From the NCBI GenBank assembly GCA_030063045.1, contig JAQSEB010000014.1, forward strand, positions 992,001 through 1,056,000: a stretch of DNA of 64,000 nucleotides, written 5' to 3'. The stretch's first letter is position 1. The number at the start of each line of letters is the position of its first letter. The translations under genes were made by a program, and so were the position numbers. Of this stretch, positions 29,456 through 40,275 are shown in pieces. The DNA comes from Pratylenchus scribneri. Taxonomy: Eukaryota > Nematoda > Chromadorea > Rhabditida > Pratylenchidae. Below the pieces are notes generated by a model, which saw nothing but the letters and a program-made list of their open reading frames with translations, searched no databases and was not told where the DNA came from.

Positions 29456-32363
29456 GCATTTGCTCACTGCCGGAAGCGATGCCAAGCTCCTCCCTATTCC
29501 TCCTTTAGGATATTCTTTTTAGGCTAAAAGGACTGCAGAAGATCCGTTTAAAATGTGGGAGGGAGGAGGGAGATGTACCAGCAGAAGCCGAAGAAGCAAA
29601 GAGGACAACAATGAGAGTGCACAATGCCGGCCAAAGGAATTCCAATTAGCCGAAGCGGTGGAAGAATGGAGGAATAGAGGAATGAAGGAAGAGATGAAGC
29701 CAAAAGAGGGTGGGGGAATGTGGCGGGTTGCCTAGCAAAGAGGCCCAAAAGAAGAAGGGAAATGGAGGATTTTTGAAAAGAAGAATAAGCCCTCCGGCAA
29801 ATGTATTGAGCCGCGCAAAGTAGCGACGATACTTTTGTGCAATGGGAATTCTTCGGGCCAGAGGGGTTGGGAAAAATGTGGCGACGATGGATTTGGCCAA
29901 GGATGGAGGGGGGAATGAAGGTTGGCATTGGCACAAACAAAAGGGGCAGCCGAGGGGGAAACAATATTCGATATGGATGGGAAGGGGGAGGGGGAAGGGA
30001 GGGTGGAATGCGGATGCGAAATTGGAAATAGATGGAAATGGTTTGGGGGCACTCCCAAAAAAGCTGGGCAAAAAAAGCGAGCGAATATGAACGGCCGAGA
30101 GAATGATGGAAAAGCATCGATGATTTTTTAATATTTGATGAGGTTTTTCCCATTTTGGCGCACATCGATTAGGCTCATTTATTCATGACTGATTAGAAGA
30201 TTTGATAGCAAAAACCCCGCAGGGATGGCAAAAATCGGAGGAAAGGACACCCAAAAAAAGAAAAGAGATTAATGATTCTCTTCTTCCATAAAAATGCAAA
30301 TATCCTTTATACTATTTCTTTTTATTCTTTTTGCCCTTTATAATATCCCCCAAAATTAAAAATTATATATTTTGCCCACCTGTTCATAATTCTGATTCTG
30401 ACTGTTAAATTCCGATGCTGATTGAAATGTTGTCTTTTTTCCACAATTTTTATTTGCGACTTTTTAGCCACCTCAATGCCTCCTTGTGCCGTATCCACAA
30501 TTGATGAATATTTTTTCTGCCTTTTTGTGTGCGTTGTCAAATATCCAAATTTTCTTTCTTGTTTTCCCGTCTTTTGCTGCTGTTTTTCCGCGCTGAATTC
30601 TGCGCCCATCAACTGTGATGGAAAAAGCCAAGAATTGTGGCCTTTGAATGGGATATAGCCTTGGCCCTTCTCTGCTGAACAAATTTGTATGGATGAGAAG
30701 GAATTCTGATGAGGAAAGGAAGGGAAGGATGGTGGGAAATTGAATTTGACTGGAAAGTGGCAAGAAAGGGGGATAAATTGAGTGGGGCAACTTTTATTAG
30801 CATGCAAAGATGCTGTCGCACATTGTGATGTGTGGCACAAAAAGAGATGGCCGAAAAATGGCCAATGATGTGGGAGGGGATATGGAGATGAGCTGCCGGC
30901 ACATTGCCTTGGGCATTGTTTGCATTTCGGCATGAGCTCAAAAAAATAGGAAAATTTTGCCTATAAATTGCCTAAAATTTGAGGGAATGGGCCAACGAGA
31001 GTTTGCTAAACTATGGCAAAATGGCCCCATTTTGTTCCTTTGCCAACCTTTAAGCAGCGGTTGGCTGCCCCCCTCTCACTCTATTGAAGAGGCAAAGGTG
31101 AATTGGGGGCGGCGGCCAGAACCACACAAAGCACCTCAATATACGGGAAATATTTTGGTCTATAGAAAATGCCAATATTTCCTTTGTAAAATGAATATTT
31201 TGGCTTATAGTTGCGCAAAAATATATCCGCTGCTTGTTTCTCGCCAATCTTGGTTTCCTCTCGACTTTCTCTTTATTAAGGAAGTCGCGCAAATCAATAT
31301 TAAATGGGAAGAAATGGCCAAGACATCCGCGGAGGAATTCTGTGCCTTTTGGCCAACAAACTTCTTTCATCCTTCGCTTTCCATTTTTGCTTTTCCACAT
31401 TTTTCATTGCACTTTTGGTGTCCTCTCAGCTGGAAGTGTCGCCATTGGAAAAGAGGGAGACCAAAATAGCGGAAGCGGCGCCGAAATTATGCGTCGACCC
31501 CCGCCGATGGCAATTTTGGATATAAAAGAGGAAAATTTTGAAAAAGCTGGCATTGGTGGATGAGACATTGGGAAGAGACCAGTTTTGGCACCAGCCACCG
31601 GACAACCAGATAAATAATTAATGCTCAAGTGGAAATGGGGGGGGGAAGGCACTTCCTTCCAATTTGCCACCAAAATGGCCAATGATGAATGTGCCAAAAG
31701 GGACAGCCGAGGCCCAAAATGAATTGAAGGGGGAATATGACACTGTGGCAATGAATGCATTTATGAAATGATATGGTTAATGTTAAATGGATGGATGGAT
31801 GTAGGAAAATATTTTGGCATAATTATTTAATTAGCCAAATGCATTCCTCGCGGCACATTGACCATATAAAGTTATGGGTGGATTCTGAATTATAATACCA
31901 AATTATTAGGGTCACTCAAGGTCTGTTTCGGTTCAAGAAAATCGGTGCAATTTAAAACCGAAATTGTGGGAAATCGAAAACCGACATTTTTCAAAAACAA
32001 AAAACCGGATTTTCAAACCGGCACAATCTAAAAACCGACCATGAACAACCCTACTAATTATAATTACAATTAAATTTGTTTTTCGATGAATTTACAAATC
32101 TTTATATTATTTTTCCCTTATTTTTTAAAAATTTTTTTCTAAATTATAAAAATGATCACGTACTTTAAACCTTTACATAATAAAATGGACATCAGTCTTC
32201 CTTTCCCATATCAGCCGTTGATAATTAATTAATTGATATGGATGGAGGGGAAAATGAATGAAAATGATTGGAGAATTGGGGGAAAGGGGTGGGGTTGACC
32301 GATTCAATCGAATTTTTAATCAACAAATCCCCAATTTATTTTTATTAATTTCTTCAATTAAAA
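29456..32363. other. 2.9-kb divergent intergenic region
   Basis: Lies between the long zipper gene (minus) and the hydroxyacid oxidase gene (plus). The plus strand of about 29550-30060 is markedly G-rich. Long frames on both strands (for example 29548-30165 and 30322-30933, minus) are by-products of that composition and lack domains. A 147-bp MITE sits at 31907-32053. No gene is supported. Confidence 0.5.
31907..32053. mobile_element. 147-bp hAT-like MITE, relative of 46515-48328
   Basis: Starts TAGGGTCACTCAAGGTC and ends GAACAACCCTA, with interior CGGTTT/AAACCG stretches like the large element at 46515. Flanks CAAATTAT and CTAATTAT match at seven of eight positions, a slightly decayed 8-bp target duplication. 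Confidence 0.65.
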
Positions 32364-34182
32364 ATGAGCCAATTATCGGATTTAATTTCCCTTTATGATG
32401 TTGAGAAAAGTGCATTGGATATTTTGCCTTTGGCCGTTCGAGGATATTATTCAAGCGGAGCTGACGATGAAGAAACTGTTCGAGCGAATAGGGAAGCTTT
32501 TCGAAAGTATTGTAAAAATCATAAATCCATTCATTTATCTTTAATATATCCAATAAAGTTTTTGGATTCGCCCATTTGTGCTTCGGGATGTGAACATTTT
32601 GGACACATCTGTTCGCATTTCTCTCCCATCAACATTTGCCAAAACATTCAAATATCCAATTGGAATTGCTCCAACGGCATTCCAACGAATGGCAAATGAT
32701 GAAGGGGAAATTGCCACTGTTAAAGGTACAAAAATGGCAGGGAATATTCATTCACGAATTCCAAATAAGCCGCCAATGAAACTGGAACATTGATGATTTG
32801 CAGCACCTTGGCAACAATTCCAATGGAAGAAGTGGCCCAAAATGCTGGACCAGAAACAACAATTTGGTTTCAAGTAAATTCGGCAATGGAAAATAAAATT
32901 TATTTTACATTTTGTCAGCTTTATGTTTATAAAAATCGAAAAATAACGGAGCGCCTTGTGCGTAGGGCAGAGAAAGCCGGCTATTCAGCGTTGGTGTTGA
33001 CCGTCGATGCTCCAATATTTGGAAGGAGGCGAGCAGATGAACGCAACGGATTCGAATTGCCACAACATTTGAAGTTGGGGACTTAATAAATTTAATATTT
33101 TAATACCATAAATGTTCCTTTAATTTCTCATGGAAAATTATTTTTCAACCCCTTAAAAATAGGAGGGGTTTAATTCATTAATTTGTGGACATCTTTGAAT
33201 GAATTATAGCGGATTTTGTATAGCTTTAGGGAACTAAGAAAATTCATTTTTTTAAGTTTCACCCTGATGAGAGGAATTATATTATAAGTCCTCAAAGTCA
33301 AGGTTGGGGAATTATTAGAGAGTGTGGAATTAGGGCATTTACGGTATTTATGATTTGATTTTTGACAGAATTGCCAATTTTGACGATGCCACATCATCGT
33401 CAAAAACATTCGAAGGCGATGTTGGCTCTTCTGGCCTGTCTCGCTATGTAATTTCCCAATTTGATGCCACACTAAATTGGACGGATTTACGGTGGCTCAT
33501 TGAATTCACAAAATTGCCTGTAGATTTTAATTAAAAGGAAATATTCCCAATTATTATTTTAGGTGCTAATAAAAGGAATTGTACATCCGGACGATGCTTT
33601 AAAAGCAGTTCAGGCCGGTGCCGCCGGAATTTTTGTTTCAAATCACGGTGGAAGACAATTGGATCATTGCATTCCAACAATTGAGGCACTTCCTGAAATT
33701 GTCAATGTAGTCGAAGGAAAAATTCCAGTTAGGAAAAATTATAAAATGAATTCATTTATTTTTGTAAGATTTTTGTGGATGGAGGATTTCGAACTGGGAC
33801 CGATATTTTCAAGGCATTGGCATTGGGCGCAGAAATGATTTTTATTGGAAGGCCAATTATTTATGGATTAGCTGTAGGGGTAATTAATTATTATTAGGGA
33901 TTATAAAGGGAAAAGGCATACCATATTTTCTCTATTAGAAACCCACTCTCTAATAAAAGCCAATACGATATATTTAAATATTTTTTATAGGGTAAAGAAG
34001 GAGTAAAACATGTGCTAAAATTGCTGCAAATGGAATTGGAATATTCTTTAAGATTATCTGGTTCGTTTTTTGGCACATATACTGTAGTAAAACCATTCAT
34101 TCTAGGATGTGTCAGCATTGAGGAATTGAGACAAGCAAAAGGGATTATTGTCAGAAAAGGCAATCATTCATCGAAATTGTGA
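32364..34182 (+). CDS. Peroxisomal 2-hydroxyacid (glycolate) oxidase
   Basis: FMN-dependent enzyme oxidising glycolate and other short 2-hydroxyacids with O2 to the 2-oxoacid and H2O2. Exons 32364-32506, 32559-32725, 32770-32873, 32919-33073, 33369-33519, 33563-33727, 33769-33873, 33991-34060, 34106-34182; 378 residues, close to human HAO1 (370). Visible: [13 protein letters not shown] with the active-site Tyr, APTAFQRMA, the FMN-site Lys in IKGIVHP, the catalytic SNHGGRQLD (His and Arg), and [18 protein letters not shown] with the second phosphate-binding stretch FIGRP. It ends in Ser-Lys-Leu (HSSKL), a canonical peroxisomal PTS1 signal. The fourth intron is lengthened by a dispersed repeat. 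It belongs to the HAO1/HAO2 family; which member it corresponds to cannot be decided here. Confidence 0.93.
33112..33352 (+). repeat. Dispersed intronic repeat B, copy 2
   Basis: Inside the fourth intron of the hydroxyacid oxidase gene. Matches the repeat in the osm-3 intron at 12060-12280 (TTAATTTGTGGACAT followed by GAATTATAGCGGATTTTGTA). It makes this intron about 295 nt where neighbours are about 45. Confidence 0.65.
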
Positions 34183-34720
34183 TCAACGCAAAAAATTATA
34201 TCATTTTTTTATTTTCCATTGAAAAAAATTATTCTTTATTTTTCTGTTGACACAATTTTCCCTAATTTTTTCGCCGAGAAAAGCTTTTTTCAACACCCAT
34301 TTGTCCATTATGTTTTGTGAGTGTTTGTTGCCCGACTTTTCCCCGCAATCATCATCATCTTTTTCCCACCAAACTCGTCCTTCAACCCAACCCCAATATT
34401 CCCCCTTGATTCGCCCCATCCGGTCCTTCTGCAAAAAGTTCCCCCTTTTTTCATCCACCTAATAAATGTTTGTTCTCGCTTCTCCCCCTTTATTTTGGCT
34501 GTGTCCATGTGCAACCTGCCCTTTCCGTTCACACCCTCCATCTGTCATTTCCCCCTCATCTCGGCCCACCAACATATGCTGCCAGCCGCTTAATCCGTTG
34601 ATCCCCCTTCACCAACCATTTCGCGCCTAAAACACACTTCCACCCCAATTTCGGTCCATCAATTCGCCCACCCATCCAATCCATCCATCCATCCATCCCG
34701 GGGCACAATTTTCCGCGCAA
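34183..34720. other. Intergenic, upstream of EGF ligand gene
   Basis: C-rich plus strand with a short CCATCCAT run near 34675. Probably promoter/5' region of the EGF-ligand gene; no site recognised. Confidence 0.4.
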
Positions 34721-36639
34721 ATGAATATTAGCCCCAAGGGAGGAAGCGGCGACGGCGCAAATATGGTGGGCGGTGCCTTTTTGCGTGAAGTTGCGAAAAG
34801 TGAGCATCAACAGGGCAACAATAATAGGCTGAAACGGGCCATCGCTCTCCCCATTGTGGCTGCTCGAATCAAAACCATCATGGACCCAGGCGGTGGCGGA
34901 GAGGAGTTCATCGGATATGGAGGAAGGATTAGGGAAAGCCAACAAAGGGTTCTTCCCCTATATGAACTCAAAATTCGTTCAGGTTACTTTTAATTTAGAT
35001 ACCATATTTCTTCTATCAGTAGCTTCCGGGCAATTCAATTTTGAGACCCTATAGGGGGCTACAAAAGAAAGGGGAGGGGGCTTCTAGGAACGGAGCCACT
35101 AATAGAAGAAATACAATAAATTCAATATGAATAATAATTATTAATTTTTAAGGCGAAGCTTCCAGTGCCTCTTTGCGCATTGCGACGGCACAACCCGGCG
35201 AACCTCAAATTGTTCGTTGCATAATTCCGGCGGATTCTCGTAGAACATTCATACCTGGCACGCTATCACTGCATAAAGATGGACAAAAAGTTGGCCATGC
35301 TGAAGAGAATGGAAATAGGTCAATTCTTGAGAGTTTAATTTTGGTCAATTTTCAATGATAAAAAAGTGAATAGGAAGGACAAATAAAAGATGAATGAGAG
35401 GGGGGTAACACTCATTCGCCTAAAATAGGCTAAAAAGTGGTTGTAAATGAATCCGCCAAACAACCCATAAAAATATCCCTTCTTGCCTTTTTTGTGCAGT
35501 ATTAGCTACGAATTTGTTCCCTGGGCGGATGACGCCATCCCAAATCGTGAAACATCATCGACAAAAGGACAAATGCAAACATCCCATTTTGGTTCACCTT
35601 CGCCGGCGGGTCAACGGGGAAGAATTGTCAGGCAAAAACAGAAAAAGCATCGGAAGAAGAAAATCCAACAGAAACCAATTCTATTCCATTGTTCCGCCTC
35701 GATTTTCCCGTTGGAAGCCCAAAAACGAGGCAGATTGCCGTTGGCGAATACACATCAACGAACGCTGAAAATGACACCGTGGCAAGGGAAAATGCAATCC
35801 GTGTCCGATTGCCCTCCGGAAGCTGAAGGATTCTGTAGAAATGGAGGAAAATGTGTTCAAATAGAGCCGGATGGAGCACGTTATTGCCTGTAAGAACAAA
35901 AAATGAGCCAAAAATGCTTCCATCCACCATAGATGTTCGAACAATTTTAGTGGGCGTTATTGTGAAAGGCTCAATCCGGGTCTCAGTTAAGTTTATTCCA
36001 AAAACAATTAAATAATAATTCATTAATTAGTTGGAACAATGCCCCTTTCGGCCCTCTGTCTTTCATTCGCCGGAATCCTATTACTTTTTCTTGTCATTCT
36101 TTTGACTGCGCTTTTGGCAAAGGAAAAATGTGTGAGCAGAAGAATCAGAAAAGCATCGAAAACAATAAAAGCAGTGGCCGTCCGATTGGACACAAATGAT
36201 GAGGAGGAGGCAATTTTTACGCTTAATTCTTAAGTAATTTTTGACTTTGAAGGAAAGCTCAACGCCATTGGAGGATTTATATGACACGGCCGATGGGATT
36301 CGCCGTGGTAGTCCTCCATCATCGGCCAACACAATGAGCAGTCCTAGCCCTTCACCCTCCCGGATTCCTCGACTTTATTCGGCGCCACAAAAGAAGCAAA
36401 AAAATGTGGCCGAAAATAATGGATGTTATGATAATTTGGAAAGGCTTAGAGAGGAAATTCAAAGGCAAAAAGCTGAATTGAATGAAAGAAGGGCAGCAAG
36501 TCGGATGGAAGAAGAAAATGCAATAATTGAAAGAGAATTGTTGAGATCACCGGATATGGACAGCCTACCGAGTAATGTGGCACCATCTCCGCCAAAAAAG
36601 AATGCCTATATGAATCTATTGGGGGATTTGCCGACATAA
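34721..36639 (+). CDS. EGF-type transmembrane ligand (LIN-3/neuregulin-like)
   Basis: Exons 34721-34982, 35153-35318, 35500-35889, 35933-35985, 36031-36209, 36253-36639; all phases agree, 478 residues. One EGF module begins CPPEAEGFCRNGGKC with spacing CX7CX5CX10CXCX8C, exactly the ErbB-ligand pattern, ending GRYC. The intron at 35890-35932 splits the single codon between Cys4 and Cys5 in phase 2, the intron position typical of EGF-receptor ligands. A membrane helix follows directly (ALCLSFAGILLLFLVILLTAL), then a basic stop-transfer and a long cytoplasmic tail with coiled coil (LERLREEIQRQKAELNERR). No clear N-terminal signal peptide, as in some neuregulins; a first exon may be missing. The membrane-proximal ectodomain has a basic block (RQKQKKHRKKKIQQK) that could bind heparan sulfate or be a cleavage region (inference). 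The last intron starts with GC. Candidate lin-3 orthologue, not proven. Confidence 0.75.
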
Positions 36640-36682
36640 TTGTGGCATTGGCAAATATAAATGTGATAAATATACCTAATGT

Positions 36683-37066
36683 GCGGTCGATTTCAATTGG
36701 CCTTTCCCGGAAAAGGGATAGGTTTTAGCCTGCAGATTTTGGGAATCCTGACTTCTAGGCAAACTAGAGATTCGAGAATAGGATCATTCGACTCAGAATG
36801 GTCAATTTAGTCTAGGAAATCTTTAATTTCAGACCAGTTTAGGGTTAGGGGTATTGCGCTGGAGGCGGGATGGGAATCTCCAATGAAAAGTATTTCTAAA
36901 GAAGCTAATACCAATCTGGAATTGAAATTTCATATAGTAAATCGACCAAGCCTAATCGGATGAGACTATCTAATCTCTAGGAATTCTAGAAGTTGATTCT
37001 CAGAATCGGGCTACCTAAAAGTCTGAACTTTCTCATGAAAGGTCAATTTCGATATCGGCCGTAACA
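36683..37066. mobile_element. Imperfect hairpin MITE-like repeat, copy 2
   Basis: Inverted halves around 36870; shares with the intron element at 4572-4921 the order TTCGAGAATAGGATCATTCGA, a TTTAGTC stretch and TTTCA-ATAGTAAATCGAC. Lies just 3' of the EGF-ligand gene. Both copies are strongly diverged. Confidence 0.6.
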
Positions 37067-37356
37067 CCTATATAAAGCTCATTTTTAATTGAATAAAAGA
37101 TAATCACCCAGCCATCACTCTACTAATTAAAATTATTCTACAATTTAATTAGTACATTCAATAACACCATCAATAATTTATTCTTTCAACCAAAATTAAA
37201 TTAAACAAATTACAATAATAATAATAAAAAGGCAAATGGTGGTTTTTGTCTGTCAATTTAAATATAAGCAAAAAAAAGAAATAAGCAAAAATGGGCCGCC
37301 AAAAAATATTGCATAATAAATGGAATAATTTGTGATTGATTGATTATTGAATGGAT

Positions 37357-38982
37357 TCATCGTTTTTTGATTGGATATTGTGAAGAAACAGAAACACTTG
37401 AAGAGTTCAGACTTGCCGTTCCATCACTGAAAATTAATATTTAATTAATGAGGGAGGAGGGGAGAGGATAATTAGAATAATATTATTTGGAGGGATTTTT
37501 GACAATAAATTGTGGGTGGATGGAAAAATATCAATTAATTAGTGCCATTTCATAATTGAATGAGGTTTATTTATGGAAAAGGAATTGGCAAGTTTTGGAT
37601 TTTGGAAAAATAAAATTAACAGTGAATTATTTTTTGGCCGAATTAAAAGAAATGGGGAAATTTTCTTAAAGTTAATGCCAGTGGAATTTTATGTGAAATC
37701 CAAAATAAATCATCACAATGCCATCATAAATGCCAAATCCATTCCATCATTTACCGATGAACCACTGCGTCAACGAAGTTCTCAATGTTCACAAATCCAT
37801 TGGAGATTTCATGGCCCGAAAGGAGTTGTTCCACTTCTTCGTCAGTCAATTTCTCGCCAAGGGATGTGAGCATGTGCTTCAACTGAAATTTAAATATATT
37901 GGTTGGTTGGCTGAGTTTTTAAACAATATTTGCATTTTGCAATTTGGATTATTTGCCTAGACCCCGGCAAATGGTCCTAGTGATCACCATTCACCAAATG
38001 GTCCAGCATGTTAATCTGGGGACCATTTTAGATAAGGTTGTCTAACTCATGAAGGACTGAACCGATTAGGATAGTTTTGGTATCAAATTAAAGAGAACAT
38101 TTTAGACTATGGAATAACACTAATTTAATTTAAATTGGTTCAGAATTTTTAGAGTTGGGGTCAAAAAACCACTGGATTTCGCTAAAATGTCATTTTCAGC
38201 GGTTTTTTTGACTACAACTCTAAAAATTCGAAACTAATTTAAATAAAATTAATGTTATTCGATAGCCTAAAGTGTTCTCTTTAATTTGATACCAAAATCA
38301 TTGCAATCGGTTCAGTCCTTGATGAGTTATCACGAGAACCATTTGACCGGATCTAGTTATTCCCTAATCCTAATTAACAATGTTTTAGCAAATTCCTAAT
38401 TTCATGTTTTCTTATGGATTATTATGAACATGTTTCCCAAATTATAACCTCGGCAACGGCGATAGTCCCATTTCCCTCTCGGTCAAAATGTGATAAGCCC
38501 TCAATGAATTGCTCCTTGCTGTATTGTCCGCGATTTTTGCTAACAGTTTGGTAGATTGGAACAAATTCCTCGAACGATATACGTGTTTCTAAAATGATTT
38601 GCACGATTATAATCAATGTATTCTGAAACAGAATTAAAATCCCGATTATTTAGTTAAGCTAAAAAAAGTCTTGAATTATTTATGATTCAGTGTTTAACCA
38701 GCCAGAGTTTATAGCCTATCCAGGATTTCATTTCTGCCCTCGGAATATTTAATGAATTTACAAACCTGGATCTGCCCAATTTTCGCAGCATTTCTTAATT
38801 TCCTCTTCCGTTGGATTTTGTCCCAATGCCCTCAAAACATCGCCCACTTGCTTGACGTTGATTTTCTCATCTCCCTTTGAATCGAAATAACAGAAAATCT
38901 GCATTTTTTATTTCATTTCATTTAATCTAATTAAAAAACATACCTCGCGACATTCGGCAAGTTGCTCATCGGATTTGCTCAT
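37357..38982 (-). CDS. mlc-5: Essential (alkali) myosin light chain, non-muscle type
   Basis: EF-hand light chain that wraps the first IQ motif of myosin II heavy chain. Exons 38982-38944, 38898-38766, 38588-38449, 37882-37755, 37426-37357; 169 residues. Landmarks in family order: MSKSDEQLAECRE, VGDVLRALGQNPTEEE, ISFEEFVPIYQTVSKN, YSKEQFIEGLSHFDREGNG, MLTSLGEKLTDEEVEQLL, SGHEISNGFVNIENFV. The match to MYL6 and nematode MLC-5 is close. The usual protein ends just after FV-x4-H; here a further Ser-rich 18-residue tail ending in a basic KKR is encoded by a separate last exon. The fourth intron (37883-38448) is enlarged by an inverted-repeat element. Confidence 0.92.
37957..38356. mobile_element. 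400-bp imperfect palindromic element
   Basis: Left end CTAGACCCCGGCAAATGGT pairs with the right end reading inward CTAGATCCGGTCAAATGGT. The arms are similar throughout (for example AATTAAAGAGAACA against TGTTCTCTTTAATT) and meet near 38185. Lies in a myosin light chain intron. Confidence 0.75.
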
Positions 38983-39214
38983 ATTTGATGGATATGAAGT
39001 GAAATGAATAGTCAAAATTAAAATAAGCTATATTACTGCTTGATGAAGGTTTTCTGCGAATTAATTATGGATTTAGAAAATCAAAATTTTATAAAAAAAA
39101 AATATCAAAAATCATCAGAATGATGCATAGGGCTTAGATAATGTAAGCTAACAACTTTTATTTTTTTGCCACCACTGCAACTGCTGCTTGCTAGAGCAAC
39201 ATGTGTACTGTAGT

Positions 39215-39734
39215 CAGGGATCTCAGAACGTACCCCTACGGGGGGCATTTGCCCCCTTTTTGAGATTTTGCCCCCTTTTGTGCCCCCCGAGCCGAGTTGC
39301 CCCCCAAATGCCCCCTATTGATTTTTTGTTAAAATTTTCCCCAAATGGGTCATTTTTCTTTAAAATTTTTCGCTGCGCGGCCATTTTTTGGTCCAATTTT
39401 TCTCTAATTTTTCGCTGCGCGGCCATTTTTTGGTCTAATTTTTCGCTGCGCGGCCATTTTTTGGTCTAATTTTTCGCTGCGCGGCCATTTTTTGGTCTAA
39501 TTTTTCGCTGCGCGGCCATTTTTTGGTCTAATTTTTAGCTGCGCGGCCATTTTTTGGTCTCATTTTCTCTAATTTTTCGCTGCGCGGACATTATTGGCAA
39601 AAATTTTCGCATTTTTGGCACTTTTTAAAAATGCCCCCCAAAATGCCCCATTTTTTAATGAAAATGCCCCCCAGATGCCCCCTTTTTTTCACAAAATGCC
39701 CCCCAAACTGAAAAACCATCTGCTGAGATCCCTG
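39215..39734. mobile_element. 520-bp hAT-like non-autonomous element
   Basis: Ends CAGGGATCTCAG and CTGAGATCCCTG, flanked by an exact 8-bp direct duplication ACTGTAGT (39207-39214 and 39735-39742). CAGGG ends with 8-bp duplications are the hAT signature. The interior has about six tandem copies of a 30-32 bp unit, GGTCTAATTTTTCGCTGCGC plus GGCCATTTTTT, between CCCCC-rich arms. No transposase. Confidence 0.9.
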
Positions 39735-40260
39735 ACTGTAGTGGTATTGGATAGATATTCAAATTGATATGATTTTTTCCATTGGCATTCTATTTAATTT
39801 AAGCCCATATAAAAGATTTCAACATTTCTCCCATTTTTCTCATTCCCAGTCCCAGCTGCAGTCGTCCGTTCGCCGTTCCAGTCTCAGTTCTGTTTCTGAA
39901 TTCATTTTCATTCGCGTAAAGAAACAATTCCCAATCCAACTCATTATCATTATTCTAATTATATCCTATATCCCAATCGATCCAATGAAATAATTATTCT
40001 TATCTTAAGTGATCATTGAATAATCTTATTAAATTCAATTCATTAATTGATTTTTCTCCCAAAAATTAACTTGAGTTACCCATAAAATTAGTCAACCCTA
40101 AAATTACCTAAAATCTTGTTTTTTTCATCGCGTTACAATCAAATATGATGAGTAATATAATAGTATAAGTATCTAAAAAATTTTCCAAATCTTGTCCGGG
40201 ATAACATAACCCACACCAACAACTACCTCACGCACATACATATCCATACTTCATTCGTGT

Positions 40261-40275
40261 AAAATTTTAAGGTTT
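40261..40275 (+). promoter_or_regulatory. Probable spliced-leader acceptor of uba-1
   Basis: AAAATTTTAAG followed by GTTT and the Met codon at 40276. An acceptor 4 bases before a start codon is characteristic of nematode trans-spliced messages. Confidence 0.5.

Larger units (their letters stand above)
38983..40275. other. Divergent intergenic region with a transposon
   Basis: Between the myosin light chain (minus) and uba-1 (plus) starts. Contains the hAT-like element 39215-39734. The remainder is AT-rich and holds the 5' region of uba-1. No further gene seen. Confidence 0.5.

Noticed and set aside
29548..30165. 205-codon minus-strand frame rich in Pro, Ser and Phe
   Set aside because: Opposite a G-rich plus strand; overlapping frames are open in all registers, with no domain, so composition explains it.
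30322..30933. 203-codon minus-strand frame
   Set aside because: Mixed composition, no recognisable motif, and no introns where every real gene here has them.
36210..36252. Stop codon (TAA) ending the EGF ligand right after its membrane helix
   Set aside because: A GC-AG intron removes it and restores a frame into the downstream coding exon 36253-36639.
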